DNA of 64,000 nt from Pseudomonas citri (GCF_025336485.1 NZ_JAODAB010000026.1:26420-90419); one strand, 5' to 3'; positions 9,167 through 18,823 are shown, numbered from the stretch's first letter. Notes: generated by a model from the letters alone, not told the origin. Translations and numbers: made by a program.

Positions 9167-9616
9167 TCAGTCTACAAAAATGCCAGAGGGTTTCAGCGCC
9201 GGACCGTAGCCTTCGATGAATTCCGGCGGCATGCGCTTGGGCCGGCCGGTGGACAGTTCGATACAGACGAAGGTGGTCTGGGCCCGCAATAAGGTGGTGT
9301 TGTCGCTGGGGCGGATCAGTTGGAAATGCCGGGTCATTTTCAATCGCTGGTCCCAGTCGACAATCCAGGTCGCCAGTTGCAGCTCGTCGCCTTCGTAGGC
9401 GGCCGACAGGTAATCGATTTCGTGGCGCACGACCGCCATGGCCCGGTCGAGGCGGCGGTATTCCACCAGATCCAGCCCCAGGCGCTGGGAATGGCGCCAG
9501 GCGCAGCGTTCGAGCCAGGTCACATATACCGCGTTATTGGCATGACCCAGTCCGTCGATGTCTTCGGCGTTTACTTGAAGATCAATGATGAACGGCGTTT
9601 CCCGATCCCAGCCCAT
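9167..9616 (-). CDS. acyl-CoA thioesterase, 4HBT hotdog family
   Basis: A 149-residue single hotdog-fold protein. The motif AEDIDGLGHANNAVYVTWLE carries the catalytic Asp and the HxxN turn of 4-hydroxybenzoyl-CoA-type thioesterases such as YbgC. The start at 9616 is chosen because GGGAGAGGGG lies immediately upstream; a longer reading frame to 9685 adds a non-conserved tail. It probably hydrolyses short or medium acyl-CoA esters; the physiological substrate is unknown. Confidence 0.87.
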   Translation of the reverse strand: MGWDRETPFIIDLQVNAEDIDGLGHANNAVYVTWLERCAWRHSQRLGLDLVEYRRLDRAMAVVRHEIDYLSAAYEGDELQLATWIVDWDQRLKMTRHFQLIRPSDNTTLLRAQTTFVCIELSTGRPKRMPPEFIEGYGPALKPSGIFVD

Positions 9617-9701
9617 GCCCCTCTCCCGGTCGAATGTGAATCGGGGCAGTGTAACGGATCCACGCCTCGCCGCCATCGCGGGCAAGCCTCGCGCCCACGG
9701 C

Positions 9702-10535
9702 TCAAGCGGATTGCCGCGCCTGCAGGCTGCGCCCGGCCAGCAGGGACAGCACGCCGTCGATCACCTGCGGATCGGCCAGGACCCGCTGGTGCCCACCTTG
9801 CGGCAACCGCAGCAGGCGACTGTCGAACCAGGCCTCGTGAATCAATTGCGACTCCTTGACCGAAACGAAGGTGTCGTCCTCGGCATGAACGATCAGCCCG
9901 GGCACGTCCAGTTGGTAATGGGCGACATCCATCTTCGCGGCCTGCATGCCCACATCGCGCTCAACCTGGCGAATGAACGCCGAACGCGCCCGGGGCGGCA
10001 ACCCCATGAACCGGGCGAAACCGCGCAGCACGCCCAGGATGCGCGCCGGGGCGGCGATGCTGACCAGCGTCTCGGTACGCAAGCCCAACTGGACCGCGAG
10101 CATCGCACTGGCACCGCCCATGGAATGGCCGATTACCGCTTGCAGCGGTGGCAGTTCAGCCGCCGCTTCAAGCATGGCCCTGGCGAACAGCAGCACATTC
10201 GCCTCACGACCCGGGGAGCGACCGTGGGCCGGACCGTCCAGCGCCACCACCGTGTAGCCGGCGTCGACCAGCGCGGTGATCAGTGCCGCGAACTGGGTCG
10301 GCCGCCCTTCCCAGCCATGCATCAGCAGCACCGCAGGCCCTTGCCCCCAGCGCAAGACCGAGAGGCCAAAACGCAAGGTGATGCGCTCAGACGTCGCCAG
10401 CAATGGCAGCTCCCAGTCGCGTGGCGGCAAGCTCCGGGGACGCATGAACAGTGTCCGCATTTTCTTCGCCACCAGGTCCGGAGCGACCCGACCCAGCGTG
10501 CCATTGACACCACGAATCCAGCTAAGCCTGTTCAT
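9702..10535 (-). CDS. alpha/beta hydrolase
   Basis: A 277-residue alpha/beta hydrolase. The nucleophile elbow is GHSMGGASA (Ser near residue 134), the oxyanion HGWEG is near 74, and the catalytic His is in GGHQRVL near the C terminus. There is no clear signal peptide, so it is likely cytoplasmic. The TetR gene upstream on the same strand ends 28 bases before this gene starts, so the two probably form an operon and the regulator may control the hydrolase. Substrate unknown. Confidence 0.87.
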   Translation of the reverse strand: MNRLSWIRGVNGTLGRVAPDLVAKKMRTLFMRPRSLPPRDWELPLLATSERITLRFGLSVLRWGQGPAVLLMHGWEGRPTQFAALITALVDAGYTVVALDGPAHGRSPGREANVLLFARAMLEAAAELPPLQAVIGHSMGGASAMLAVQLGLRTETLVSIAAPARILGVLRGFARFMGLPPRARSAFIRQVERDVGMQAAKMDVAHYQLDVPGLIVHAEDDTFVSVKESQLIHEAWFDSRLLRLPQGGHQRVLADPQVIDGVLSLLAGRSLQARQSA

Positions 10536-10563
10536 TATCTGTCTCCAGGGCTTGCACTCAAGC

Positions 10564-11103
10564 TCAACGCACCGCTGACTTGGCGGCGCGCAGCAAACGA
10601 TCCGACAACTCCCCCGGGCCCAGCGCCCGCGCCAGGGCCAGGCCGCCGACCATCAATGCGATGTCGGCCAAGGCTTTGTCGGCATCTTCCGGGCTGGCCG
10701 CCAACTGCGCGACCAACAGTTCTATGTGTTCGTTGAGCGCCTCACGAAATTCGTCCGGCAGCCGCCCGAACTCTCCCACCGACGCCGGGATCGGACAGGC
10801 TTGTTCAATGGAGTCGCGATGTTTGCGCGACAGGTAGAATGCGGACACCAGGGCGCGGCGCTCTTCGCCGGTCAGCGTGCAATCCATGTCGGCAATCAAG
10901 CCGCGACGCTGGCTGAGCAATTGCTTGAACGCTTCGAGCATCAGGGCGTCCTTGCTTTCGAAGTGGGCATAGAAGCCCCCCACGGTCAGCCCGGCCGCGC
11001 CCATCACTTCGCCCACGCTGGGTTCGGCTGGCCCACGCTGGATCAACGCGGCGCTGGCAGCCTTGAGAATGCGCTCGCGGGTTTGTGCCTTTTTATCGCT
11101 CAT
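10564..11103 (-). CDS. TetR-family transcriptional repressor
   Basis: A 179-residue TetR protein. The N-terminal helix-turn-helix covers residues ~8-55 (SVGEVMGAAGLTVGGFYAHF, recognition helix GGFYAHF), followed by an alpha-helical ligand domain. The start is MSDKKAQTRERIL; a codon four positions earlier is also possible. It is immediately upstream of an alpha/beta hydrolase gene on the same strand. An AT-rich imperfect palindrome just before the start suggests autorepression. Confidence 0.9.
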   Translation of the reverse strand: MSDKKAQTRERILKAASAALIQRGPAEPSVGEVMGAAGLTVGGFYAHFESKDALMLEAFKQLLSQRRGLIADMDCTLTGEERRALVSAFYLSRKHRDSIEQACPIPASVGEFGRLPDEFREALNEHIELLVAQLAASPEDADKALADIALMVGGLALARALGPGELSDRLLRAAKSAVR

Positions 11104-11114
11104 CGTCGCCTCCA

Positions 11115-11134
11115 AATATTACGATTGAAATATT
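11115..11134. promoter_or_regulatory. candidate TetR operator
   Basis: An AT-rich 20-bp imperfect palindrome, aatatt-N8-aatatt, lies 12 bases upstream of the TetR start. Position and symmetry fit an autoregulatory operator; no binding data can be seen here. Confidence 0.45.
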
Positions 11135-11223
11135 ATTCATATAATAATTTTCTGCAAGCGGAAAATCGAGCCGCTGGTCAGCCAATGGTTTTCGAGGAAT
11201 AAGAGAATTGGCAGAACGCCAGA

Positions 11224-11259
11224 AAAACAAAAGGGCCATTCAATGATTGAATGACCCTT
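11224..11259 (-). terminator. terminator of the tRNA operon
   Basis: Inverted repeat aagggccattcaa / ttgaatgaccctt (one mismatch) followed on the minus strand by TTTTGTTTTTCT. It lies directly downstream of the last tRNA-Glu gene and fits a factor-independent terminator. Confidence 0.85.
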
Positions 11260-11284
11260 AAAAATCCCGCATAGCGGGTAATCG

Positions 11285-11360
11285 TGGCGTCCCCTAGGGG
11301 ACTCGAACCCCTGTTACCGCCGTGAAAGGGCGGTGTCCTAGGCCACTAGACGAAGGGGAC
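11285..11360 (-). tRNA. tRNA-Glu (anticodon TTC), copy 2 in transcript order
   Basis: A 76-base tRNA gene on the minus strand. The acceptor stem GTCCCCT/AGGGGAC, the anticodon loop around CCTTTCACGG (TTC) and an encoded CCA are all visible. It is the last gene of a four-tRNA array and identical to the copy at 11565-11640. Confidence 0.97.
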
Positions 11361-11435
11361 ACAAACCTTCTGACTTGATCAGAGCTGAGAACTGATCGAT
11401 TCAAGGCCGGTGTGGCCAGACCTTGAACTGCAAAT

Positions 11436-11511
<76 letters not shown>

Positions 11512-11564
11512 GGATTTTTCGCCTCGCGGCGGAGTGACATCTTGCAACATCACTTCTGTAAAAC

Positions 11565-11640
11565 TGGCGTCCCCTAGGGGACTCGAACCCCTGTTACCGC
11601 CGTGAAAGGGCGGTGTCCTAGGCCACTAGACGAAGGGGAC
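11565..11640 (-). tRNA. tRNA-Glu (anticodon TTC), copy 1 in transcript order
   Basis: Same 76-base sequence as the Glu gene at 11285-11360, including the encoded CCA. It is part of the first repeat unit downstream of the tRNA promoter. Confidence 0.97.
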
Positions 11641-11715
11641 GCAAACCTTCTGACTTGATCAGCACTGAGAACTGATCGATTCAAGGCCGGTGTGGCCAGA
11701 CCTTGAACTGCAAAT

Positions 11716-11791
<76 letters not shown>

Positions 11792-11812
11792 TCATCGCTG
11801 AGGACGGGGCGA

Positions 11813-11841
11813 ATCTTAAGGGCGTATCGGAGGGCTGTCAA
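11813..11841 (-). promoter_or_regulatory. sigma70 promoter of the tRNA array, stringent type
   Basis: On the minus strand TTGACA (11841-11836), a 17-base spacer and TAAGAT (11818-11813) form a near-consensus promoter. A GC-rich discriminator (CGCCCC) follows the -10 box, as in stable-RNA promoters under growth-rate control. Confidence 0.9.
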
Positions 11842-11898
11842 ATTTATTTTCAACAAATTTGAAAATTTTTTGCCGGGATAACAACCACTTACCGACAA

Positions 11899-11916
11899 AC
11901 CCCGGAAAACCGGGGT
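11899..11916 (-). terminator. gltX terminator (weak)
   Basis: A short perfect hairpin, accccgg-aaaa-ccggggt, lies 22 bases after the gltX stop and is followed on the minus strand by TTTG only. The stem is short and T-poor, so some read-through into the tRNA array is possible. Confidence 0.6.
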
Positions 11917-11937
11917 GTGCCCTGCCTCATCGACCGC

Positions 11938-13419
11938 TTAAGCGATCGCGCCCAGCAGTTTTTCCCACTCCTTGTTTTCCTTCTTCGACACGCCACCGAG
12001 CAGATCGATGGCTTGCCGCAGACGGAAACGGGTCAAGTCCGGCCCGAGGATTTCCATCGCGTCGAGCACCGATACCGAGCTGGCCTGGCCAGTGATCGCG
12101 GCGAACATCAACGGCATGGCGTCACGCAGCTTCAGTTCCAAGGATTCGACCACAGCCTGGATGGTCGCGGTGATGCTGTCCTTTTCCCACTGACGCAAGC
12201 TCTCGAGCTTCCACAGGATCAATTGCATCAACTGGCGCACCTGATCGCCAGAGAGCTTCTTGGACTCGAACAACTTCGCATCCGGCGTCACGCCACCGGC
12301 AAAGAAGAAACCGGCCAATGGGGCGATCTGGCTGAAGGTCTCCACCCTGCCCTGCACATGGGGGGCGATCTTCATCATGTACTCAGGGTTCAAGGCCCAC
12401 TTCTGCACCCGGGCGGCGAACTCTTGCACCGGCAGGTCACGCAGCCATTGGCCGTTGAGCCAGGACAGCTTCTCGATGTCGAAGATCGGCCCCCCCAGGG
12501 AAACCCGCGACAGATCGAAATGCTCGACCATTTCCTGCAGCGAGAACTTCTCGCGTTCGTCCGGCATCGACCAGCCCATGCGCCCCAGGTAGTTGAGCAT
12601 GGCCTCGGGCATGAAGCCCATGCGCTCGTAGAAGGTCACCGAGGTCGGGTTCTTGCGCTTGGACAGCTTGCTCTTGTCCGGGTTACGCAGCAGCGGCATG
12701 TAGCACAGCTGCGGTTGCTCCCAGCCGAAGTATTCGTAGAGCAGGATCAATTTCGGCGCCGATGGCAGCCATTCTTCACCGCGCAACACGTGGGTGATGC
12801 CCATCAGGTGATCGTCGACCACGTTTGCCAGGAAGTACGTCGGCAGGCCGTCGGTCTTCATCAGCACTTGCATGTCCATGCGATCCCACGGGATCTCGAC
12901 GTCGCCACGCAGCATGTCCGGCACCACGCAGACGCCTTCGGTCGGCACTTTCATGCGGATCACATGGGGTTCGCCGGCCGCCAGGCGACGGGCCACCTCT
13001 TCCTTGGACAGCAGCAACGCACGGCCGTCGTAGCGTGGGGTTTCGCCACGGGCCATCTGCTCGGCGCGCATCTGGTCCAGTTCTTCGGCGGTGCAGAAGC
13101 ACGGGAAGGCGTGACCCAGGTCCACCAACTGCTGGCAATACTGCTTGTAGATATCGCCGCGCTCGCTCTGGCGGTACGGACCGTGCGGGCCGCCGACGTC
13201 CGGACCTTCGCTCCAGTCGATCCCCAGCCAGCGCAGGGCGTCGAAAATCTGCTGCTCGGACTCACGGGTCGAACGCAACTGATCAGTGTCTTCGATCCGC
13301 AGGATGAACTCGCCGCCATGCTGCTTGGCAAAGCAATAGTTGAACAGAGCGATGTAAGCGGTGCCGACATGGGGATCGCCAGTGGGCGAAGGCGCGATGC
13401 GGGTACGGACGGTGGTCAT
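11938..13419 (-). CDS. gltX: glutamyl-tRNA synthetase
   Basis: A class I aminoacyl-tRNA synthetase of 493 residues that charges tRNA-Glu. The HIGH-type motif is in APSPTGDPHVGTAYIALFNY (residues 9-28) and the KMSKS-type motif is KLSKR in the middle of the protein. The alpha-helical anticodon-binding domain fills the C-terminal third. Its gene lies just upstream of the tRNA array that includes its substrate tRNA-Glu, a typical Pseudomonas arrangement. No anomaly seen. Confidence 0.98.
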   Translation of the reverse strand: MTTVRTRIAPSPTGDPHVGTAYIALFNYCFAKQHGGEFILRIEDTDQLRSTRESEQQIFDALRWLGIDWSEGPDVGGPHGPYRQSERGDIYKQYCQQLVDLGHAFPCFCTAEELDQMRAEQMARGETPRYDGRALLLSKEEVARRLAAGEPHVIRMKVPTEGVCVVPDMLRGDVEIPWDRMDMQVLMKTDGLPTYFLANVVDDHLMGITHVLRGEEWLPSAPKLILLYEYFGWEQPQLCYMPLLRNPDKSKLSKRKNPTSVTFYERMGFMPEAMLNYLGRMGWSMPDEREKFSLQEMVEHFDLSRVSLGGPIFDIEKLSWLNGQWLRDLPVQEFAARVQKWALNPEYMMKIAPHVQGRVETFSQIAPLAGFFFAGGVTPDAKLFESKKLSGDQVRQLMQLILWKLESLRQWEKDSITATIQAVVESLELKLRDAMPLMFAAITGQASSVSVLDAMEILGPDLTRFRLRQAIDLLGGVSKKENKEWEKLLGAIA

Positions 13420-13577
13420 GGCATGTCTCGGAAAGAAGATAAAAGCGAAGATCGAACAGGGGGCGAATGGTAACAGGCGATGGCGGGCGGGCTCCAGTGA
13501 GAGCGGGATTTGTGTGGCCCCGGCAGACCGGGCCGGCCCTCAATCGCGATTGAGGGCCATAGCCTCAGCACAAAACC

Positions 13578-15593
13578 TCAGACCGTCAGCAACCGCTCCC
13601 GCAACTTGCCAATCTCGTCGCGCAACTGCGCCGCCGCTTCGAACTCCAGGTCCCGGGCCAGTTGGTACATTTTCTCTTCCAACTGGCGGATGCGCTTGGT
13701 GATCTCGCTGGGCGAACGCAGTTCGGCTTCGTAGCGGGCGCTTTCTTCGGCGGCCTTGGCCATGCCCTTGCGCTTTTTACTGCGCGAGCCAGGCACGGTG
13801 GCACCTTCCATGATATCGGCGACGTCCTTGAACACGCCTTTGGGCGTGATGCCGTTGGCCAGGTTGAAGGCGATCTGCTTATCACGACGGCGCTCGGTCT
13901 CGCCGATGGCCCGCTCCATGGAGCCGGTCATCTGATCGGCATAGAGAATCGCCCGGCCATTGAGGTTACGTGCGGCGCGACCAATGGTCTGGATCAGCGA
14001 ACGCTCGGAACGCAGGAAACCTTCCTTGTCGGCATCGAGGATCGCCACCAGGGAGACTTCCGGCATGTCCAGGCCTTCGCGCAGCAGGTTGATGCCCACC
14101 AACACGTCGAAGGTGCCCAGGCGCAGGTCGCGGATGATCTCGACCCGCTCCACGGTGTCGATGTCCGAGTGCAGGTAACGCACCCGTACGCCATGATCGG
14201 CCAGGTAATCGGTGAGGTCTTCGGCCATGCGCTTGGTCAGCGTGGTGACCAGCACCCGCTCCTCCTGGGCCACGCGCTTGTTGATTTCCGAGAGCAAGTC
14301 GTCGACCTGGGTCAACGCCGGTCGCACCTCGACCTGCGGATCCACCAGGCCGGTCGGCCGCACCACCTGCTCGACGACACGGCCGGCATGCTCGGCCTCG
14401 TAGTTGCCGGGCGTGGCCGAGACGAAGATGGTCTGCGGGCTCACGCTTTCCCATTCGTCAAAGCGCATCGGCCGGTTGTCCAGCGCCGAAGGCAAGCGGA
14501 AACCGTATTCCACCAGGGTTTCCTTGCGCGAACGGTCGCCTTTGTACATGGCGCCGACCTGGGGCACGCTGACGTGGGACTCGTCGATCACCAGCAAGGC
14601 GTCGGCCGGCAGGTAGTCGTACAAGGTCGGCGGCGGCGCACCCGCCGGGCGGCCCGACAGGTAGCGCGAGTAGTTTTCGATACCGTTGCAGTAGCCCAGC
14701 TCCAGGATCATCTCCAGGTCGAACCGGGTGCGCTGCTCCAGGCGCTGGGCTTCCACCAGCTTGTTGTTCGAGCGCAGGTATTCCAGACGTTCCTGAAGCT
14801 CGGCCTTGATGCCCTCGATGGCGTCGAGCAAGGTTTCGCGCGGCGTCACGTAGTGACTCTTGGGGTAGAAGGTGAAACGCGGCAGCTTGCGGATCACCTC
14901 GCCCGTCAGCGGATCGAACGCGGAAATGCTTTCGACTTCGTCATCGAACAGCTCGATGCGGATCGCCTCCAGGTCGGATTCCGCCGGGTAGATGTCGATC
15001 ACATCACCGCGCACACGGAACGTCGCCCGGGCGAAATCCATGTCGTTGCGGGTGTATTGCAGGTCCGCAAGGCGTCGCAACAGTGCCCGCTGATCGAGTT
15101 TGTCGCCGCGATCGACGTGCAGCACCATTTTCAGGTACGTCTCCGGGCTGCCCAGGCCGTAGATGCACGACACCGTGGTGACGATGATCGCGTCCTTGCG
15201 TTCGAGCAATGCCTTGGTCGCCGACAACCGCATCTGTTCGATGTGATCGTTGATCGAGGCGTCCTTCTCGATGAAGGTGTCCGACGACGGTACATAGGCC
15301 TCGGGCTGGTAGTAGTCGTAATAAGAGACGAAGTACTCCACCGCGTTATTGGGGAAAAACGCCTTGAATTCACCGTACAACTGCGCCGCCAGGGTCTTGT
15401 TCGGCGCCAGCACCAGGGTCGGACGCTGCACCTGGGCAATCACGTTGGCGATGCTGAAGGTCTTGCCCGAGCCGGTCACGCCGAGCAAGGTCTGATGGGC
15501 CAGCCCGGCCTCGATGCCTTCGACCATCAGACGGATGGCTTCCGGCTGGTCGCCTGCCGGCTTGAATCGGGTAACTAGCTGGAATTCAGACAT
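13578..15593 (-). CDS. uvrB: UvrABC excision nuclease subunit B
   Basis: A 671-residue UvrB, the damage-verifying helicase-like subunit of nucleotide excision repair. Walker A (GVTGSGKTFSIANV) is near residue 39. The beta-hairpin region YYDYYQPEAYVPSSDTFIEK and the helicase motifs DESHVSVPQ and QTIGRAARNLNGRAI are present. A C-terminal UVR motif (about 630-665, RIRQLEEKMYQLARDLEFE) binds UvrC. Full length and intact. I looked for a LexA box upstream (CTG-N10-CAG) and did not find a convincing one. Confidence 0.98.
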   Translation of the reverse strand: MSEFQLVTRFKPAGDQPEAIRLMVEGIEAGLAHQTLLGVTGSGKTFSIANVIAQVQRPTLVLAPNKTLAAQLYGEFKAFFPNNAVEYFVSYYDYYQPEAYVPSSDTFIEKDASINDHIEQMRLSATKALLERKDAIIVTTVSCIYGLGSPETYLKMVLHVDRGDKLDQRALLRRLADLQYTRNDMDFARATFRVRGDVIDIYPAESDLEAIRIELFDDEVESISAFDPLTGEVIRKLPRFTFYPKSHYVTPRETLLDAIEGIKAELQERLEYLRSNNKLVEAQRLEQRTRFDLEMILELGYCNGIENYSRYLSGRPAGAPPPTLYDYLPADALLVIDESHVSVPQVGAMYKGDRSRKETLVEYGFRLPSALDNRPMRFDEWESVSPQTIFVSATPGNYEAEHAGRVVEQVVRPTGLVDPQVEVRPALTQVDDLLSEINKRVAQEERVLVTTLTKRMAEDLTDYLADHGVRVRYLHSDIDTVERVEIIRDLRLGTFDVLVGINLLREGLDMPEVSLVAILDADKEGFLRSERSLIQTIGRAARNLNGRAILYADQMTGSMERAIGETERRRDKQIAFNLANGITPKGVFKDVADIMEGATVPGSRSKKRKGMAKAAEESARYEAELRSPSEITKRIRQLEEKMYQLARDLEFEAAAQLRDEIGKLRERLLTV

Positions 15594-15926
15594 GACATAA
15601 CCTCTGGGTTCACTCCTTGTCGGTCAGCCGACAGGAACGAGAAAGACCGAAACGACGGATGTCGCCCGAGGAAAAAGCTGGAATGCAGACAATGTGGAGG
15701 TGAATGCCTTGGCTTTCAAGACGAACGTCCTACACGCCTTGAAGACTTTGACGCGGCGAAGGGACTAACGGTCGAAAAAAACGAAAATACTTACCGCAAA
15801 AGCCGAATCGCCTGTCGCAGTGCTCCGTGATGGCCTCTATACTAGCTCCCCGTTTGTGCACCGCTCTAGTGCATCCGGCTGGAGCGCGACACGTCCCCCC
15901 CCTACTCCATTCAGAGCCGCGCAATA
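15594..15926. promoter_or_regulatory. divergent uvrB / aminotransferase intergenic region
   Basis: This 333-base region holds no gene I can support. A TATACT at 15838-15843 is a plausible -10 box for the aminotransferase gene, without a good -35. A small hairpin (tgtcgg-ctga-ccgaca on the minus strand, near 15620-15635) lies close to the uvrB start in its leader. Confidence 0.4.
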
Positions 15927-17123
15927 ATGAGCCTGTTTTCCGCTGTCGAATTGGCACCCCGCGACCCCATCCTGGGCCTCAACGAAGCATTCAACGCCGA
16001 CACCCGCACCGATAAGGTCAACCTGGGCGTAGGTGTTTACTGCAATGAAGAGGGGCGCATTCCACTTTTGCGCGCCGTGGTCGAAGCCGAGACGATTCGC
16101 GTGGCTCAGCACGTTTCCCGTGGTTACCTGCCAATCGACGGCATTGCCGCCTACGACCAGGCGGTCCAGACCCTGCTGTTCGGCAAGGACTCCCCGCTGA
16201 TCGCCGCCGGCCGCGTTATCACCACCCAGGCCGTGGGCGGCACCGGCGCACTGAAGATCGGCGCCGACTTCCTCAAGCAACTGCTGCCTGACGCCGTCGT
16301 GGCCATCAGCGACCCAAGCTGGGAAAACCACCGCGCCCTGTTCGAAACCGCCGGTTTCCCGGTGCAGAACTACCGCTACTACGACGCAGCCACCCACGAC
16401 GTGAACCGTACCGGCCTGCTGGAAGACCTCAACGCCCTGCCCGACCGCTCGATCGTTGTGCTGCACGCCTGCTGCCACAACCCGACCGGTGTGGACCTGA
16501 GCCCCGAGGACTGGAAAAACGTACTGGCCGTGGTCAAGGCCAAGAACCACGTACCGTTCCTGGACATGGCTTACCAGGGCTTTGGCGCCGGCATCGACGA
16601 AGACGCAGCGGCCGTGCGCCTGTTCGCCGAATCGGGCCTGACCTTCTTTGCCTCCAGCTCGTTCTCCAAGTCGTTCTCCCTGTACGGCGAGCGCGTGGGT
16701 GCCCTGTCGATCGTCAGCGAGTCGAAAGAAGAAAGCGCCCGCGTGCTGTCCCAGGTCAAGCGCGTGATCCGCACCAACTACTCCAACCCGCCGACCCACG
16801 GCGCCAGCATCGTCGCCGCGGTGCTCAACAGCCCTGAGCTGCGCGCCCAGTGGGAAGACGAACTGGCCGAAATGCGCCTGCGGATCCGCGGCATGCGCAA
16901 CCAGATGGTCGACATGCTGGCCAAGGCCGCTCCGCACCATGACTTCAGCTTCGTCGCACGCCAGAGCGGGATGTTCTCCTACTCCGGCCTGACCGTTGAA
17001 CAAGTGACGCGCCTGCGCAACGAGTTCGGCATCTATGCCCTGGACACCGGCCGCATCTGCGTGGCGGCGTTGAACCAGAACAACATTGAAGCGGTGACCA
17101 AGGCAATCGTTCAGGTGATCTGA
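15927..17123 (+). CDS. aromatic/aspartate aminotransferase (class I PLP)
   Basis: A 398-residue class I aminotransferase of the AspC/TyrB group, with N terminus SLFSAVELAPRDPILGLNEA. The PLP lysine is in SSSFSKSFSLYGERVGAL (near 250). LHACCHNPTGVDLS and the C-terminal DTGRICVAALN arginine complete the site. Family members interconvert aspartate, glutamate and aromatic amino acids with their oxo-acids; the exact preference cannot be settled by eye between tyrB- and aspC-like functions. It lies next to, but outside, the tRNA-Asn island and ends in its own terminator. Confidence 0.94.
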   Translation: MSLFSAVELAPRDPILGLNEAFNADTRTDKVNLGVGVYCNEEGRIPLLRAVVEAETIRVAQHVSRGYLPIDGIAAYDQAVQTLLFGKDSPLIAAGRVITTQAVGGTGALKIGADFLKQLLPDAVVAISDPSWENHRALFETAGFPVQNYRYYDAATHDVNRTGLLEDLNALPDRSIVVLHACCHNPTGVDLSPEDWKNVLAVVKAKNHVPFLDMAYQGFGAGIDEDAAAVRLFAESGLTFFASSSFSKSFSLYGERVGALSIVSESKEESARVLSQVKRVIRTNYSNPPTHGASIVAAVLNSPELRAQWEDELAEMRLRIRGMRNQMVDMLAKAAPHHDFSFVARQSGMFSYSGLTVEQVTRLRNEFGIYALDTGRICVAALNQNNIEAVTKAIVQVI

Positions 17124-17140
17124 CACGCTGCGCCATGAAA

Positions 17141-17173
17141 AATGGGAAGCCATCGAGCTTCCCATTTTTTTTG
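17141..17173 (+). terminator. terminator of the aminotransferase gene
   Basis: An 11-bp perfect inverted repeat, aaatgggaagc / gcttcccattt, with a 6-base loop and a run of T ending at 17173. Confidence 0.93.
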
Positions 17174-17225
17174 AGGTGGGCCTCTTCCCTGCGGCATACA
17201 AGAATGCCCCGTCATCAACTCACGC

Positions 17226-17253
17226 TTGACTTCTCTTTTCCAATCAGTAACAT
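17226..17253 (+). promoter_or_regulatory. promoter of tRNA-Asn
   Basis: TTGACT (17226-17231), a 16-base spacer and TAACAT (17248-17253), ending 9 bases before the mature tRNA. Confidence 0.75.
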
Positions 17254-17262
17254 ACGCGCCAT

Positions 17263-17338
<76 letters not shown>

Positions 17339-17384
17339 GACAAGGTTCCAGAGAAGGCTTTCAAAATCTCTGGAACCCCCGAAA

Positions 17385-17408
17385 AACCCGCCTCCTGGCG
17401 GGTTTTTT
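17385..17408 (+). terminator. terminator of tRNA-Asn (left copy)
   Basis: aacccgcc-tcct-ggcgggtt followed by TTTTTTCG. A near-identical terminator follows the right attachment repeat (28925-28948), so this copy came with the island end. An extra inverted repeat, ggttccagaga / tctctggaacc, lies at 17344-17377. Confidence 0.9.
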
Positions 17409-17500
17409 CGTTTTGGCGTTCTGTCGGATTCCGGTGGATACCAGCCATTTTAAGGGTAGAGTTTGGGATACAGGTCAGTTCGATAAAAGGGAGTACCCTT

Positions 17501-18823
17501 ATGTCGCGCACTACTGCTCCACTCTCCGACGCCGCTTGCCGTTCGGCCAAGCCCACAGACCGCGCCTACAAGCTTTTCGACGGCGACGGCCTTTACCTTC
17601 TAGTCCAACCCAATGGCCGTAAAGGCTGGCGGCTCCGTTACGTCAAACCTGACGGACGGGAAGGACTGACCTCATTCGGCAACTACCCCATCATTGGCCT
17701 CGCGGATGCGCGCCGCAAGCGCTTGGAGGTCAAGCGAATGCTGGCGGATGGCATTGACCTTATAGGAGCCAAGAACCAAGCCAAGACGGACGCTCTGATC
17801 AAAGGCCGTACCTTTGAAAGCATTGCCCTCGGCTGGCACACGGAAATGTCAGCCAAGTGGGCACCGGACTATTCCAAGACAGTGATGAGTCGCCTCAAAA
17901 CTCACCTCTTCCCGCTGATCGGCGCCCGCGCCATTGTCGACCTTGATACCCACGACCTTATGCGCCCCCTGGACGCGATCAAGAAGCGCGGAACAATAGA
18001 CATTGCTTTAAGGGTACAAAACTACCTCCAGAGCATCATGCGCGAGGCAAAGCGCCTCCGGCTTATCACCGTAAACCCTGCTTACGACCTCGTAGGCTCT
18101 ATAAAAGCCTCGCGGGTCGTCCACCGCCCCGCCTTATCCTTATCGCGCTTGCCTGAATTGCAGGAACGGATCGATACCTATAAAGGCCGCGCACTTACCC
18201 GGCTGACGGTCTTGCTGTCGCTGCACGTGTTTGTCCGCTCCAGCGAGCTGCGCTTCGCCCGCTGGAGCGAGTTCGACCTCAAACGTGGCGTCTGGGAAAT
18301 ACCCGACACACGACCAGCGTTGGAAGGCGTACCCTTTTCCACAAGGGGTACGAAGATGGCAGGCGATATCCATCTTGTACCCTTATCGCCGCAAGCGATC
18401 GCCCTGCTCGAGCAGATCCACGCAATCACAGGCAAATTTGACTTGGTGTTCGCAGGCGATACCAAGTCTTGGAAACCAATGTCCGAAAACACGGTGAACA
18501 GCGCGCTTCGGAAGATGGGGTACGACACCAAATCCGAAATCTGTGGGCATGGGTTTCGTTCGATGGCCTGCAGCGCACTGATCGAGTCAGGTTTGTGGAC
18601 GGACACAGCCATCGAGCGGCAGATGAGCCACAAGGAACGTAACAACGTCCGCGCCGCTTACATCCACAAGGCCGAGTTCATCGAGGAGCGAAGGCTGATC
18701 ATGAACTGGTGGAGTCGCTACCTTGAGGCTAATCAACAGGAGCATCTCAGCCCACGCGAATTCGCCAATCAGACGGGTCCGAACGTCTCTCGACTAAAAG
18801 CAAAACGTGGCGCAACCGAGTAA
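17501..18823 (+). CDS. intP4: site-specific tyrosine integrase, P4 type
   Basis: A 440-residue phage P4-type integrase. The N-terminal DUF4102 arm-binding domain (residues ~1-90, LSDAACRSAKPTDRAYKLFD) is followed by a core-binding domain (~100-200) and a catalytic domain (~205-400). Catalytic residues visible are Arg in SSELRFARW, the H-x-x-R pair in GHGFRSMA, and His/Tyr in MSHKERNNVRAAYIH. I chose the ATG at 17501, after aaaaggga; a longer frame would run back into the tRNA terminator. It lies 162 bases from tRNA-Asn and recombines at its 3' end. It looks intact. Confidence 0.95.
   Translation: MSRTTAPLSDAACRSAKPTDRAYKLFDGDGLYLLVQPNGRKGWRLRYVKPDGREGLTSFGNYPIIGLADARRKRLEVKRMLADGIDLIGAKNQAKTDALIKGRTFESIALGWHTEMSAKWAPDYSKTVMSRLKTHLFPLIGARAIVDLDTHDLMRPLDAIKKRGTIDIALRVQNYLQSIMREAKRLRLITVNPAYDLVGSIKASRVVHRPALSLSRLPELQERIDTYKGRALTRLTVLLSLHVFVRSSELRFARWSEFDLKRGVWEIPDTRPALEGVPFSTRGTKMAGDIHLVPLSPQAIALLEQIHAITGKFDLVFAGDTKSWKPMSENTVNSALRKMGYDTKSEICGHGFRSMACSALIESGLWTDTAIERQMSHKERNNVRAAYIHKAEFIEERRLIMNWWSRYLEANQQEHLSPREFANQTGPNVSRLKAKRGATE

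Noticed and set aside
15594..15700. LexA box before uvrB
   Set aside because: No CTG-N10-CAG palindrome with AT-rich centre is seen.
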